The notes beneath the pieces were generated by a model that did not search any database, had not been told where the DNA came from, and worked only from the letters and a program-made list of their open reading frames with translations. From Verrucomicrobiia bacterium (GTDB taxonomy: Bacteria; Verrucomicrobiota; Verrucomicrobiia; Limisphaerales; Fontisphaeraceae), in contig JAOAIT010000001.1 in assembly GCA_026414565.1 (NCBI GenBank), positions 1 to 56,820 on the forward strand: a stretch of DNA of 56,820 nucleotides. The letters are read 5' to 3'. Shown here one piece after another: positions 25,625 to 36,657 of the stretch. The position numbers were made by a program, and so were the translations under genes. Within the stretch, counting starts at the first letter, position 1, and each line of letters begins with the position of its first letter.

Positions 25625-26416
25625 ATGGAATCATTATCGGGAAAAACCGGGATCGTCTTTGGTGTGGCCAACAAACGCTCCATCGCCTGGGCCATTGCCC
25701 AGGCGTGGCATCGCGCCGGCGCGCGGCTGGCGTTCACCTATCAGGGGGAGCGGCTCAAGGACAACGTGACCGAGCTGGCCGGCTCGCTGGGCGCGGAGAC
25801 GCTGGTGCTGCCGTGCGATGTGACCCGCGATGAGGAAATCCAGCAGGTGTTTGCCGCCGTGGAAAAACAGTGGGGCCGCCTGGATTTGCTGCTGCACTCC
25901 ATTGCCTATGCGCCCAAGGACGCGCTCGAAGGGCAGTTTGTAAACACCTCGCGCGAGGCCTTCCGCATCGCCCACGAGGTGAGCGCCTACTCGCTGGTGG
26001 CGCTGGCGCGGGCCGCGGCGCCCCTGATGCAAGAGGGGGGGAGCATTGTGGCGCTGAGTTATTACGGGGCGGAAAAGGTGGTGCCCCACTACAACGTCAT
26101 GGGCGTGGCCAAGGCCGCCCTGGAGGCCTGCACGCGCTACCTGGCGTATGACCTCGGCCCGCAGAAAATCCGGGTCAACTGCATCAGCGCCGGACCGGTC
26201 AACACCCTGGCCGCCCGCGGCATTGGCGGGTTCACCGACATGCTGAAACATTACGAGGCCAACGCCCCGCTGCGCCGCAATGTGACGCTGGAGGAGCTGG
26301 GCGCCACCGGCCTGTTTCTGGCCAGCGACGGCGCGGCGGCCATCACCGGCCAGGTCATTTACGTGGATTGCGGCTATTGCATCATGGGCATGCAGACCGC
26401 CGCGCCCGGCACATGA
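25625..26416 (+). CDS. fabI: enoyl-[acyl-carrier-protein] reductase (NADH)
   Basis: This 263-residue protein begins MESLSGKTGIVFGVANKRSIAWAIA, the divergent glycine motif of FabI. The catalytic Tyr and Lys are in HYNVMGVAKAALEA (YX6K), and INYVDCGYC-like residues (VIYVDCGYCIMGM) close the fold. It catalyses the last step of each fatty acid elongation round. The gene starts with ATG 25625 and ends in an ATGA overlap with the following radical SAM gene, so the two are translationally coupled. Confidence 0.95.
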   Translation: MESLSGKTGIVFGVANKRSIAWAIAQAWHRAGARLAFTYQGERLKDNVTELAGSLGAETLVLPCDVTRDEEIQQVFAAVEKQWGRLDLLLHSIAYAPKDALEGQFVNTSREAFRIAHEVSAYSLVALARAAAPLMQEGGSIVALSYYGAEKVVPHYNVMGVAKAALEACTRYLAYDLGPQKIRVNCISAGPVNTLAARGIGGFTDMLKHYEANAPLRRNVTLEELGATGLFLASDGAAAITGQVIYVDCGYCIMGMQTAAPGT

Positions 26417-27288
26417 ACGCAAACGCGCCCAACCTGTCGCAGCTTCGGGTCGTGCGCGATCACAATCGCGCCTTTGCGGAATATCTCTACGTCTATCCCG
26501 TCATTTCCCGGCGTTCGCGCGGGCTTTCCCTGGGCGTCAATCTGAATCCGGACAAGCGCTGCAATTTCGATTGCATTTACTGCGAGGTGGATCGCCGCAC
26601 CCCGCCGCGCACCACCGTGCTGGACGTGCCCCGGATGCGCGCGGAATTGCGCGACCTGATCGGCCGGGTCAAACGCGGCGAGCTGGCGGGTCTGGGCAAG
26701 TTTGCCGAGGCGCCCGAACTCACGCAGGACATCAAGGACATCGCCTTCAGCGGTGACGGCGAGCCAACGATGATCCCCAATTTCTCGGAGTGCGTGCAGG
26801 CGGTGGTGGAGGTGAAACTGGCCGAGGGCCTCACCCGCACCAAGATCGTGCTCATCACCGATGCCGCCGGCCTCGACAAGGCGGACGTGCGCCGCGGCCT
26901 GGCATTGATGGATCAGCACCAGGGCGAAGTCTGGGGCAAGCTCGACGCCGGCACCGAGGCCTATTACCGGCTAATCAACCGCTCGCCGGTGGCCTTCGCG
27001 CGCATTCTCAAAAACCTGGGCGAAACGGCGCGCGTGCGGCCCATCGTGATTCAGAGTCTTTTCCTGCGCGTGCACGGGCAGGTGATGCCGCCGGCCGAGC
27101 TGGAGGCGTATTGCGAGCGGTTGAACGAGCTGGTGCGGCAGGGGGCGCAGCTCAAGGAGGTCCACGCCTACACCGTGGCCCGCCCCACGCCGGAGCCGTT
27201 TGCCGCCGCCCTCACCGCCGCCGAACTGGAGGCCATCGCCCAGACCATCCGGCAGCGCACCGGCCTGGTGGTGCACAGCTTCCCCTGA
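26413..27288 (+). CDS. radical SAM protein of unknown function
   Basis: The 291-residue protein has the cluster motif CNFDCIYC near residue 50, preceded by SRGLSLGVNLNPDKR and followed by FSGDGEPTMIPNF, the GGEP-like motif of radical SAM enzymes. It is in the COG0731-like group, whose only well-known members are archaeal wyosine enzymes; the bacterial members are uncharacterised. ATG 26413 shares bases with the fabI stop codon. The coupling to fabI may reflect a role in lipid metabolism, but that is only inference. Confidence 0.85.
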   Translation: MNANAPNLSQLRVVRDHNRAFAEYLYVYPVISRRSRGLSLGVNLNPDKRCNFDCIYCEVDRRTPPRTTVLDVPRMRAELRDLIGRVKRGELAGLGKFAEAPELTQDIKDIAFSGDGEPTMIPNFSECVQAVVEVKLAEGLTRTKIVLITDAAGLDKADVRRGLALMDQHQGEVWGKLDAGTEAYYRLINRSPVAFARILKNLGETARVRPIVIQSLFLRVHGQVMPPAELEAYCERLNELVRQGAQLKEVHAYTVARPTPEPFAAALTAAELEAIAQTIRQRTGLVVHSFP

Positions 27289-27289
27289 A

Positions 27290-29016
<1,727 letters not shown>

Positions 29017-29020
<4 letters not shown>

Positions 29021-31605
29021 GGCGTTTCGGGAGGGTAAGGGGAGAGACGTCCCGGCGCCAGGGGCGTGCCATCCGGCTTCACCAGCCGCGCACAAAAGCC
29101 CCAGCCCGAGGTCCACTGCGTGACTTTCAGGAGAATCTGATTCCACCCGGGTTGCAGGGCAACTTCCGCCTTGAATTCGCCCGGTTGCACATCGCCGCCG
29201 CGATTGGCGGCGAGCACCACCCGGCCGTTGAACCAGACTTTCAGGCCGTCGTCCGCCCCCAGTTCCAACCGTGCCGGCTGGGCGGTGTCACTGTGCACCC
29301 ACACCCGCGCGTAGGCCACGCGATGGTCACCCGCAAAAAGACCGGCCAGATTCACCTGCCAGGGCCGCTCTTTCAGCGTGCCCACCGGCGCCAGTTGCCA
29401 GGCCACTCCCGCAGGCACGGGGTTTTGCTCCGGCGGAAACACGGTGTCAAACAGGGCCTGACCGTCCTTGCCTTCGGCGGTGAACGGGCCGGCCACCTGC
29501 CAGCCCAGCAGGAAGCCTCCCGCCTGGTCCAGCGTTTCCAACAGCCCCCGGGCCGCCGGCCCGGCGGCGGGAGAGGCCGCCAATTTGTTGAGCAGGCGGC
29601 GGGCGGCTTCGGGCCAGGCGCCAGCCAGGCGGGGCGCCAGGCGCAGGGCGGCCTGCTCGGCTTCATTGCGCACGGCCGGGTTGTCCAGCAGCGGCTCGAG
29701 CAGGCGCAAGGCCATTTCATGTTGCAGACCGGACATGGCGCTGATGATGAGTTTCTTTTCGGCGTCAGTCCGCGCCAGCGCCATGGCCTTTTCGAATTGG
29801 GCCGCCGCCTGGGCCGGCGGGCTGCCGCCCTGGCTCAACAACCGCGCCACGCCGCGCAGGGCCAGCACGCGCTCGGTGTTTTGCGCGGCCTGCTGTGCTT
29901 CGGCGAGCAGCACGTCCACCGCCGCGGCCTCGGGCCATTCGGCCAGGGCGCGCAGGGCGGCATCCCGCAGCGCCGGCTGCTCCTGGCGGCGCTCGGCCTG
30001 CAAGAGCGCCAGGGCTTCGCGGCCACCGCAGGCCGGCAGCAGCCGCAGCAGCGAAACCCGGCTCGTCACGTCCGCCGGGGCGCGCTGCAGGGCCTCCCGC
30101 ACCACCGCCACCCGCCGGGCGGCATCCGGCTCGCGCTCCAAAATCTTGATCACCGTGCTCTCGGCGTCCTCGCGGGCCGCCGCGGCGCGGACCTGGGTCA
30201 AGCCGTCCACCAGCGCCGGCAAATCCGCCGGTGTGGCCAGGCGGCCCAGCGCGCGGAAAGCGGCGCGGGCCAGGGCCAGATTCTCGCTGGAGGCGGCCTT
30301 CAGCAGCACGGGCACGGCGGCCTTGACGCCACGGCGGCCGGCGGCGTTCATCAGCCCCGGCAGGGCCGCCGGGGGACTGGTTTGCAGCGCCTGCACCAGG
30401 GCCTCATCCACGGCCGCGCCGCCGGGGAGGCTGGCCAGGGCCATTTCCACCGTCTGCTGCTCCGCCGCCGTGGTGTAGGACACCAGCGCCTTGACCAAAA
30501 CCGGCACCGCGGAGGCATCGCCGACCTGCGCCAGCGCCTTCACCGCCGCCTGCCGCACCGCCGCCGCCGGCGCCTGGGTGGCGTCTTTGAGCGCCTGCAG
30601 GGCGTCGGCATCCTTGCGCGCCGCCAGGGAGTCCAGCAGCAACACCTGCTCGGCCGTGGCCAGGCGGGGCAGCTCGGCGGCAAACACGGCGGAGACCCCG
30701 CGGCCGGGGATGTGGCGCACATGGTAGAGGGCGGAGGGTTTCAACGCAGAATCAGGGCCGCGCAACACCGCCAGGGCGCGCTGCTGGCCGCCGTCGGCAT
30801 CCAGGCGCAACAACCCCTCCAAGGCCGCCCGCCGCACATACACCGGCTGGGCCGAATCCAGCAATTCCTCATAAATGGCGGCGGCCGCGCGGGCATTGCG
30901 CGCTCGCGCCACGGCATCGGCGGCGGCCAGGGAGGCCTGCACCGCGGCGCGCGCCGTGCCCGCATCCGGGCTGCGCCGCAGCCCGGCCAGCGCTTCCAGC
31001 GCGGGCGGCGAGGCAATTTTGCCCAGCGCCACCATGGCCGCCGTGCGCAGGGCGGGCGAGGTGTCGCGGGTCAGGGGCAGCAAGGCTTTCACCGCCGCGG
31101 GCGCCCGGCGGTCGCCCAGGGTCACCACGATCTGCTCGCGGGCTTCGGGCGGGGCGGTGTCCAGCGCCTTGAGGAGCAGGTCGGTGACTTTGGCCGAAGG
31201 GTTGGACGCCAGCGCCAGACAGGCGATGCCGGCGGTCTCCGGTTGTTGGAGCATTTCCCCCAGCGCGCCGAGGGCGGAATCACCGCCCAGAATGGCCAGT
31301 TGGGTGCAGGCAAAGCGCCGCGCTTCAAACGTTGCCTGCGGTGACAGCAGGCGCACCAGGGCCTGCTCCACCGCCGCGCGGCGCGCGCGGTTGGCCACCG
31401 CCTCGCGCACGGCGGCCTCAATCTGCCGCAACGGCTCGGCGCTGCGGCCGGATTGATATTGCATGGCCTCGCCGACGGCCCGATCCAAATCCGCCACCGG
31501 CGCCGGCGCCGCCGCCAGCGTGAGACCCATGAGGGGAATGATGGCCCAGCGCAGCGCCTGGCCGGCCGCGCGCGGACCTCCTGGAGTTGTCCCTGAAACG
31601 CACAT
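29017..31605 (-). CDS. exported HEAT-repeat protein with a C-terminal sugar-binding-like domain
   Basis: From ATG 31605 the 862-residue protein has a signal peptide ending near TLAAAPAP. A long array of about 30-residue alpha-helical HEAT/PBS-lyase-like repeats follows, rich in Ala and Leu (patterns such as AVRQAAVKALAQVGDASAVPVLVKAL). The last 160 residues change to a beta-rich domain (GWQVAGPF, DDGLKVWFNGRVV, LQPGWNQILLKVTQW), like the jelly-roll domains attached to verrucomicrobial and planctomycetal surface proteins. It is probably a periplasmic scaffold or carbohydrate-binding protein. It is coupled to the phosphohexomutase. A longer start in frame is open but lacks coding character. Confidence 0.78.
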
Positions 31606-31663
31606 AAATCGTGAATCGTCCAAACCTGCTGGTGTTAAAATTGTTGGATTTCGTTCCCGCCCG

Positions 31664-32968
31664 TCACACCCGCCACGGGGCGCGCGGCTGCCGGTACAAC
31701 ATGCGGTTGGCGGCCTCGTCATCGAACACCTCTTTCACCGGGTCCCAGCGCAGCTTCCGGCCCAGGCGCGCGCTGATGGTTGTGGCCTCGCAGATGGTCT
31801 GCGCCCGGTGCGCCACCTCCGGATGGCAGAGCGGCTGCTGCCGGCTCTTGATGCAATCGAGAAAATTCCGCACATGCGCCCCGGCGTTGGCCCAGCTCAC
31901 CCAGCCGGAGGTCTTGGCCTCCAGAATGGAGGCGGGATGCGCGGTGACCACGTCCGTTTCGTCGTCCACCTGAATCCAGCCCTCGTCGCCGATGTAGCGG
32001 ATGTAGCGGTCCTTGAACGCTCCGCGCTGGTACAAAATCCCCTGCACGCCGTTGGCGTACTTGAACTTGAACGTCCCCGAAATGGCGGTTTCGCTCATGA
32101 ACTTTTTGGGATCCGGCCACACCAGGTCCGTGGCCTCCACCTCCACCGGCCCGGTGTCATCGGTGCCCAGCACCCATTGCATCTGGTCGGTGTAGTGCGT
32201 GCCCATGTCGGTGTGCATGCCCTCGCCGGTATCCCAGAAATAGGCCCACCCATGCACCCGTCCCGGGACAAACGGCCGCCACTGCACCGGCCCCAGCCAC
32301 ATATCATAGTCCCACCCCGGCGGCACCGGCTTGGGTTCCTCGTGCGGCACGGTGCCCCCCGTCCACACCTGCATCTCCACCGTGTGCACCCGGCCAATGC
32401 GTCCCTGGCGCACCATTTCGCGGGCAAACTGATACGACTCGGTGGAGCGCCGCTGCGTGCCGGCCTGGTAGATGGTCCCATACTGCCGGCACATGGTCAC
32501 CAGCTCGCGCCCTTCGCGGATGGTGAGGCTGATGGGTTTTTCGCAGTAGATGTCCTTGCCCGCCCGCGCGGCAAACATCGAGGCCGTGGCATGCCAGCGG
32601 TTGCCGGTGGCAATGAGCACCGCGTCAATGTCCCGCCGCGCCAGCAAATCCCGGAAGTCCGGCAGGTCCGCGCAGTCCTGGTTGCCGTAAAACTGGTCAA
32701 TGTGCGTCTTGGCCAGCTTGCGCCGGTCCGCGCGGGCGTCGGATACGGCCACAAACTGCACATCGGGAAAGTTCAGGAAGTTGGGCAGAATGAACATGGC
32801 CCGGTTGCCCATGCCGATGCCGCCAAAGACGATGCGGTTGCTGGGCGCCACGGCCCCGTTAAGCCCCAGCACCGAGCCGGGCAGGATCAACGGCGCCGCC
32901 AGCGCGCCAAGGCTGGACAAAAAACCGCGCCGGGTGCACTTGGTTGTCTGAGATGAGGTTGACGTCAT
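31664..32968 (-). CDS. Tat-exported Gfo/Idh/MocA-family oxidoreductase
   Basis: The 434-residue protein begins with a twin-arginine signal (CTRRGFLSSLGALAAPLILPG). A Rossmann NAD(P)-binding domain follows, with GGIGMGNRAM, AVSDARADRR and the EKPISLT motif (CEKPISLTIREGR). The C-terminal half carries GGTVPHEEPKPVPPGWDYD and WAYFWDTGEGMHTDMGTHYTDQM, typical of the large exported Gfo/Idh/MocA family in Verrucomicrobia, Planctomycetes and Lentisphaerae. The cofactor is usually bound in the cytoplasm before folded export. The substrate is probably a sugar or polyol, unknown here. It is 58 bases upstream of the HEAT-repeat gene on the same strand. Confidence 0.92.
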   Translation of the reverse strand: MTSTSSQTTKCTRRGFLSSLGALAAPLILPGSVLGLNGAVAPSNRIVFGGIGMGNRAMFILPNFLNFPDVQFVAVSDARADRRKLAKTHIDQFYGNQDCADLPDFRDLLARRDIDAVLIATGNRWHATASMFAARAGKDIYCEKPISLTIREGRELVTMCRQYGTIYQAGTQRRSTESYQFAREMVRQGRIGRVHTVEMQVWTGGTVPHEEPKPVPPGWDYDMWLGPVQWRPFVPGRVHGWAYFWDTGEGMHTDMGTHYTDQMQWVLGTDDTGPVEVEATDLVWPDPKKFMSETAISGTFKFKYANGVQGILYQRGAFKDRYIRYIGDEGWIQVDDETDVVTAHPASILEAKTSGWVSWANAGAHVRNFLDCIKSRQQPLCHPEVAHRAQTICEATTISARLGRKLRWDPVKEVFDDEAANRMLYRQPRAPWRV

Positions 32969-33041
32969 AAAGCTGGTTTGCGCGTCCGTTCCAGGGAACT
33001 TTGGCTGCTGTCTTTATCCTCTTTGCGCCGCCGCCGGTCAA

Positions 33042-33057
33042 GCCCGCATCCGCGGGC
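33042..33057 (-). terminator. GC hairpin after the WbuC-type cupin gene
   Basis: A perfect GCCCGC-N4-GCGGGC hairpin lies seven bases past the cupin stop codon. There is no T-run after it, so it would be a weak or factor-assisted terminator, or an mRNA 3'-end stabiliser. Confidence 0.3.
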
Positions 33058-33063
33058 CCGGCT

Positions 33064-33606
33064 TCAACGGGCCGCCTCGGCCGCCTGCGCCCGCTGATAG
33101 AGGCCGTCCAGAAAAGCCGCCACCTCGGGCGCGCCCTCGGCCGGCGCCCAGGGGGCAAAGTCCTTGTCGCTGATCCGTTCGTAAGGGCCGGCCTTGGCCT
33201 CCAACAGGATGGTGTCCGGCTCCAGGGCCACAAAGGTGTGGATCACCCCCGGCTCAATATCCACCCCGAAACGCGGGCCGCCCGCCCGCAGGATCTCGCA
33301 CCGCTGCGGCTCGCCCCCGGCCGCAAATTCAAAAAAGGCTATCGCCCCCTGCCACACCAGCAACGTTTCCGCCTTGGGCGGCGAGGCGTGCCGGTGCGGG
33401 CGCAGGTAGCTGCGGGGCTGGACCACGTTGAACATGCGCTGCAACGGCGCGCCGTGATCCTTGTGCAGGGGCAAAATCATGCGCCGCCGCGGGCTTTGGC
33501 GCGAGGCCGCCACCGCCGCCTGCAACAGTTCACGGCTCAAGACGGTCACCGGCTCCGCCGGCGGCGGCAGGGACACGGGAAAAGGAGTCACAACACTTGA
33601 GTTCAT
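33064..33606 (-). CDS. WbuC-family cupin metalloprotein
   Basis: The 180-residue protein has a cupin beta-barrel with the metal-site histidines in YLRPHRHASPPKAE and later PGVIHTFVAL. SPRRRMILPLHKDH and PLQRMFNVVQP match the WbuC family. WbuC genes occur in O-antigen and surface polysaccharide loci, and their exact reaction is unknown. ATG 33606 overlaps the stop of the preceding 645-residue unknown protein (ATGA), suggesting a joint function. The frame is open further upstream but without coding character. Confidence 0.88.
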   Translation of the reverse strand: MNSSVVTPFPVSLPPPAEPVTVLSRELLQAAVAASRQSPRRRMILPLHKDHGAPLQRMFNVVQPRSYLRPHRHASPPKAETLLVWQGAIAFFEFAAGGEPQRCEILRAGGPRFGVDIEPGVIHTFVALEPDTILLEAKAGPYERISDKDFAPWAPAEGAPEVAAFLDGLYQRAQAAEAAR

Positions 33607-35540
33607 GCGGCCACCCCCGGGGCTGCGGCCGCGCCCGGCAGGACGCGCGCCCGGGCGGCCAGCAGCAACGGCTCCAGCCGGCGGAGGACGGCCTCGTAAA
33701 TGGTTTCCAATCCCTCCGGCGGCACGCCCCCATAATCCTGGCACAAGCTGTCCGGCCCCATGGCTGGCAGCATCTCCACCATCAGCGCCACCAGCTCCCA
33801 CCATAAATTGGGGGGCACCGCCGCAAACGCCTGGTCCGGCGTCAGGGAATCCGCGACCAGATTGTGCGGGCCGAAGGCCTTGAGCCAGACGCTGCTTTCC
33901 GCCAGCAGGGACTGAATCCTGGCCATGACCGGCAGGCCGGCCTGATGGCGCATGGCCACGGCGCGGGCCAGGCTCAACACGTCATCCACCGCCTCCTGGA
34001 ATCCCACCTCGCGGGGCGTCAAAAACGTGCGCACGGCCAGCACGGCCAGACTGTGCATGTCCACCGCCGAGCTGAGCATGGGAATGACCTCAAACGGCGC
34101 GGGGGGCAGGTTGAACTGGCCCACCGCCGTCTGCAACTGCTCCTCGTCCTCCTCCTCCAACGCCAGGGGCCAGGTGCGGAACGGCAAATCCAGCCGGCTC
34201 AGCGCCTCCTCGGGATAGACATGCCCAAAAAAGTCAAAGGATCCCCCCGCCACGGTGAGCCGCAGCCAGAGGATGTCCGAGGCCGAAACATTCACCGGCT
34301 GCCGGAGCACCAAGGTGCCGCGCACCACCGTTTTATCCTGCTCCTTCACCACCCCGCGCAGCCGCACCTCGCCCAGGCCGGAGGCCATCTGGCCCACCTT
34401 GGCCGGCAGGTAGATGCTCTGCGCCGGCCCGCCCAGACGCATGAAAAACCGCTGGCCGGCGTCGCGCGCGCGCAAGGCGACCGCCTGGCCCGGCAGGAGC
34501 AGGTTGCAGCGCGCACACCAGCCCAGCGGCAGCGCGCCGTGGGGTGATTCAAAACGCACCCGGAAACTCTCGCCGCCCAGGTTGAGCAGCGGCAACTGCG
34601 TGCGGCGCGTGATCTGCCACACCCAGCGCACCGCCTGGCAGAAAAGATGCAGCTTCAAGTAAAACACCTCCGCCAGCCGTTGCTCCAGCGTCGTGGCCGC
34701 CAGAAACACCGCCGGTTGCGCCCCCGCCAGTTCCGCCAGCGCCGGCCAGGATTCATTCACCTCCACCAACTGCCCCTGCCGCCGGATGCCGCGCCAGGAG
34801 TGGCCGGACAACACGTCCACATAATCTTCATAGCCGAGGGGATGAAACCGCCGCACCTCCATCAAGCCGCAGGCCGGGTTGAACGGCACCAGATGCGCCC
34901 CCGGAGGCAGGGCATCCGCCAGCTCCACGGTATTTTCATTGATCACCGAGTTTTTGGTGGCCGGCAGGAAGCCGTTGGCCGCCGCCTCCGGCTGCCGTAG
35001 ATAGCGTGCCAGGGATGAGCTGTAAGGCGGCAGTCCCGCCTGCACCAGCGCGGCGTCATCCCGGCAAAGCTGCCAGGGGCCCTGGGCGTTGCCCAAGGGG
35101 ACCATCCGCCCCTGGGCGGGGTCGTAATACCAGGCCGGCGGCGGCTCCAGCTCATACCCGCACACCACCACCTCATCCGGTTGCAGCTCCCGCAGTCCCT
35201 GGCAGCGCTGCGCCCAGCGGGCGTCCAGGATGTGATTATTGAGAATCTCCCGGAAGGCCGTGGGGGTGTTGGAGAGGCCCTCATGGTGTTGCACCGCAAT
35301 CTCCACCCATTCCAGCCAGCGGCCCGCGCGGTCCACCAGACAACCCAGGTAAAAATGCGCCTCCAGCGTCGCCCGGAGCAGGACGAAGGGCTCCTGCCCC
35401 GGCGCGGGTTGCGCCAAGGTCAGCACGCACAACCGCACCACCGCCTGCTCGCTTCCTTCATCCACCGGCACCGCGCGGTAACCCGCCGGGATGCGCGTGG
35501 TCATGCCCGTTTTGCGGAAGGTTGTTGCTGGCCCGGCCAT
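33603..35540 (-). CDS. uncharacterised 645-residue protein
   Basis: I do not recognise a family. The protein is soluble in appearance, has no signal peptide or membrane segments, and mixes alpha and beta. Recognisable stretches are AHFYLGCLVDRAGRWLEW near residue 65, the long central FESPHGALPLGWCARCNLLLPGQ with a CxxC at about 340, and EEEDEEQ near 475. It has a purely acidic and hydrophobic C-terminal third. It is translationally coupled (ATGA) to the WbuC-type cupin gene. An alternative start is the in-frame ATG 12 codons in (MTTRIPAGYRAV). I infer only that it works with the cupin protein. Confidence 0.75.
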   Translation of the reverse strand: MAGPATTFRKTGMTTRIPAGYRAVPVDEGSEQAVVRLCVLTLAQPAPGQEPFVLLRATLEAHFYLGCLVDRAGRWLEWVEIAVQHHEGLSNTPTAFREILNNHILDARWAQRCQGLRELQPDEVVVCGYELEPPPAWYYDPAQGRMVPLGNAQGPWQLCRDDAALVQAGLPPYSSSLARYLRQPEAAANGFLPATKNSVINENTVELADALPPGAHLVPFNPACGLMEVRRFHPLGYEDYVDVLSGHSWRGIRRQGQLVEVNESWPALAELAGAQPAVFLAATTLEQRLAEVFYLKLHLFCQAVRWVWQITRRTQLPLLNLGGESFRVRFESPHGALPLGWCARCNLLLPGQAVALRARDAGQRFFMRLGGPAQSIYLPAKVGQMASGLGEVRLRGVVKEQDKTVVRGTLVLRQPVNVSASDILWLRLTVAGGSFDFFGHVYPEEALSRLDLPFRTWPLALEEEDEEQLQTAVGQFNLPPAPFEVIPMLSSAVDMHSLAVLAVRTFLTPREVGFQEAVDDVLSLARAVAMRHQAGLPVMARIQSLLAESSVWLKAFGPHNLVADSLTPDQAFAAVPPNLWWELVALMVEMLPAMGPDSLCQDYGGVPPEGLETIYEAVLRRLEPLLLAARARVLPGAAAAPGVAA

Positions 35541-35647
35541 GGCTCATTTATGGGGCAAAGCCGGCAGGGTATCAAAATAAAAACGTGACGGCCGGCGGCT
35601 GGCCCGCCAGGCGTGCCCCGGGGAAACTGCGGCCCCCCGCCCCAGGC

Positions 35648-36121
35648 TCAGCGTTTTTCCTCCAACAGCGTGATCATGATGAACCACGCCGTCTCGTTCT
35701 TGTCCTCTCCCGCCAGCACAAAATATTCGCCCTTGGCCAGTTGCTTGACGGATTTGTTGATCAACTTGCCTTCGCCGTAAAGTTTGACCTCCACCGAGGA
35801 TCCCTCCAGCTCCGTGATTTCAATGTCGCATTTGGGGCTGACGCGAATTTTTTTGGTCCCGCGGTTGGGGATGGTTTCGTTGATTTTGTTGACCTCAAAG
35901 TAATGCTTCCACTTGAAGACCTTGCTCAACCGCTTGGCCATTTCGCCGGTCAGCGGCTTGTGCGTGGGATCGGGGGATTTCTCCTCGTTGGAGCCCCAGA
36001 TCAGGACAATTTCCAGCTTCAGCTCCGCCGCCTGAACCGTCAACAGGCTGCCCAGCAAAGCCAGCACCAGCAACCCGCGGCACCAGGCGCCCCACCCCAT
36101 AAGCTGTACCGCCATTTTCAT
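35648..36121 (-). CDS. small exported protein of the ECF sigma operon
   Basis: The 157-residue protein starts at ATG 36121 (MKMAVQLMGWGAWCRGLLVLALLGSLLTVQA), which is a clear Sec signal peptide. The mature part reads LKLEIVLIWGSNEEKSPDP, SKVFKWKHYFEVNKI and CDIEITELEGSSVEVKLYGEGK and is a beta-rich domain without a name that I know. Because it ends the sigma/anti-sigma operon and overlaps the anti-sigma gene by ATGA, a role in sensing or envelope stress is likely. Longer starts in frame read through the anti-sigma gene and are not credible. Confidence 0.8.
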   Translation of the reverse strand: MKMAVQLMGWGAWCRGLLVLALLGSLLTVQAAELKLEIVLIWGSNEEKSPDPTHKPLTGEMAKRLSKVFKWKHYFEVNKINETIPNRGTKKIRVSPKCDIEITELEGSSVEVKLYGEGKLINKSVKQLAKGEYFVLAGEDKNETAWFIMITLLEEKR

Positions 36122-36657
36122 TGGTAAAATTCCTCCCAGTCGCTTTCCTCCACCGCCGGCGCTGCCACTGCGGCGGGAGGGGCATTGCGGCTTAACCACA
36201 CCACAAACATTTTCTCCGAGGGACTGCGGAAAGAGGAGACGTGGATGTCGGTGGAGTAATTGATGATCTCGACGTAATGCCGGGCCGGGTTGTCCGCCAG
36301 AAACCGGCCCACGCCGATGGCCAGCAGGGCCACCGCCGCCACCGCGGCCGCAGGCGCCAGATAACGCTGCAGCCAGGCCAGCCAGCGCTGGGCCGGGCTT
36401 TCCACCGGCCGCGGCTGCGCCGCCTCCGCCTGTTCAATGGCCCGGGCGATGCCGCTCCAATACAACTCATGCGGCACGGGCAGCTTGACCTCCGGTTCAT
36501 TGTCCCGCAGGGCATCCCGGGTGCATCGCAGCTCGCTCAGGAGACCCCGCAACTCGGCGTCCTGCGCCAGCCAGGCCTCCACCTGACGGGCCTCCGTATC
36601 GGGAAGCTCGCCGTCCAGGTAGGCCTGCACCTTGAGTTGGGCGTTGTAGTCTTTCAT
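36118..36657 (-). CDS. membrane-anchored anti-sigma factor-like protein
   Basis: The 179-residue protein has an N-terminal helical region (QAYLDGELPDTEARQVEAWLAQDAELRGLLSEL) typical of anti-sigma domains, a single membrane helix (YLAPAAAVAAVALLAIGVGRFLA) at about 92-114, and an acidic C-terminal tail. The zinc-binding HxxxCxxC of the ZAS subfamily is absent, so it may be a non-zinc member. It would hold the ECF sigma factor at the membrane until a signal arrives. Its ATG overlaps the sigma gene stop codon (ATGA), and it overlaps the following exported-protein gene the same way. Confidence 0.85.
   Translation of the reverse strand: MKDYNAQLKVQAYLDGELPDTEARQVEAWLAQDAELRGLLSELRCTRDALRDNEPEVKLPVPHELYWSGIARAIEQAEAAQPRPVESPAQRWLAWLQRYLAPAAAVAAVALLAIGVGRFLADNPARHYVEIINYSTDIHVSSFRSPSEKMFVVWLSRNAPPAAVAAPAVEESDWEEFYQ

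Noticed and set aside
29152-31344. 730-residue plus-strand frame over the HEAT-repeat gene
   Set aside because: It is an antisense frame rich in Gly, Gln, His and Arg, without motifs; the minus-strand protein has a signal peptide and repeats.
31606-31722. Upstream start of the HEAT-repeat protein at 31722
   Set aside because: The 39 extra residues would precede the signal peptide and lack coding character.
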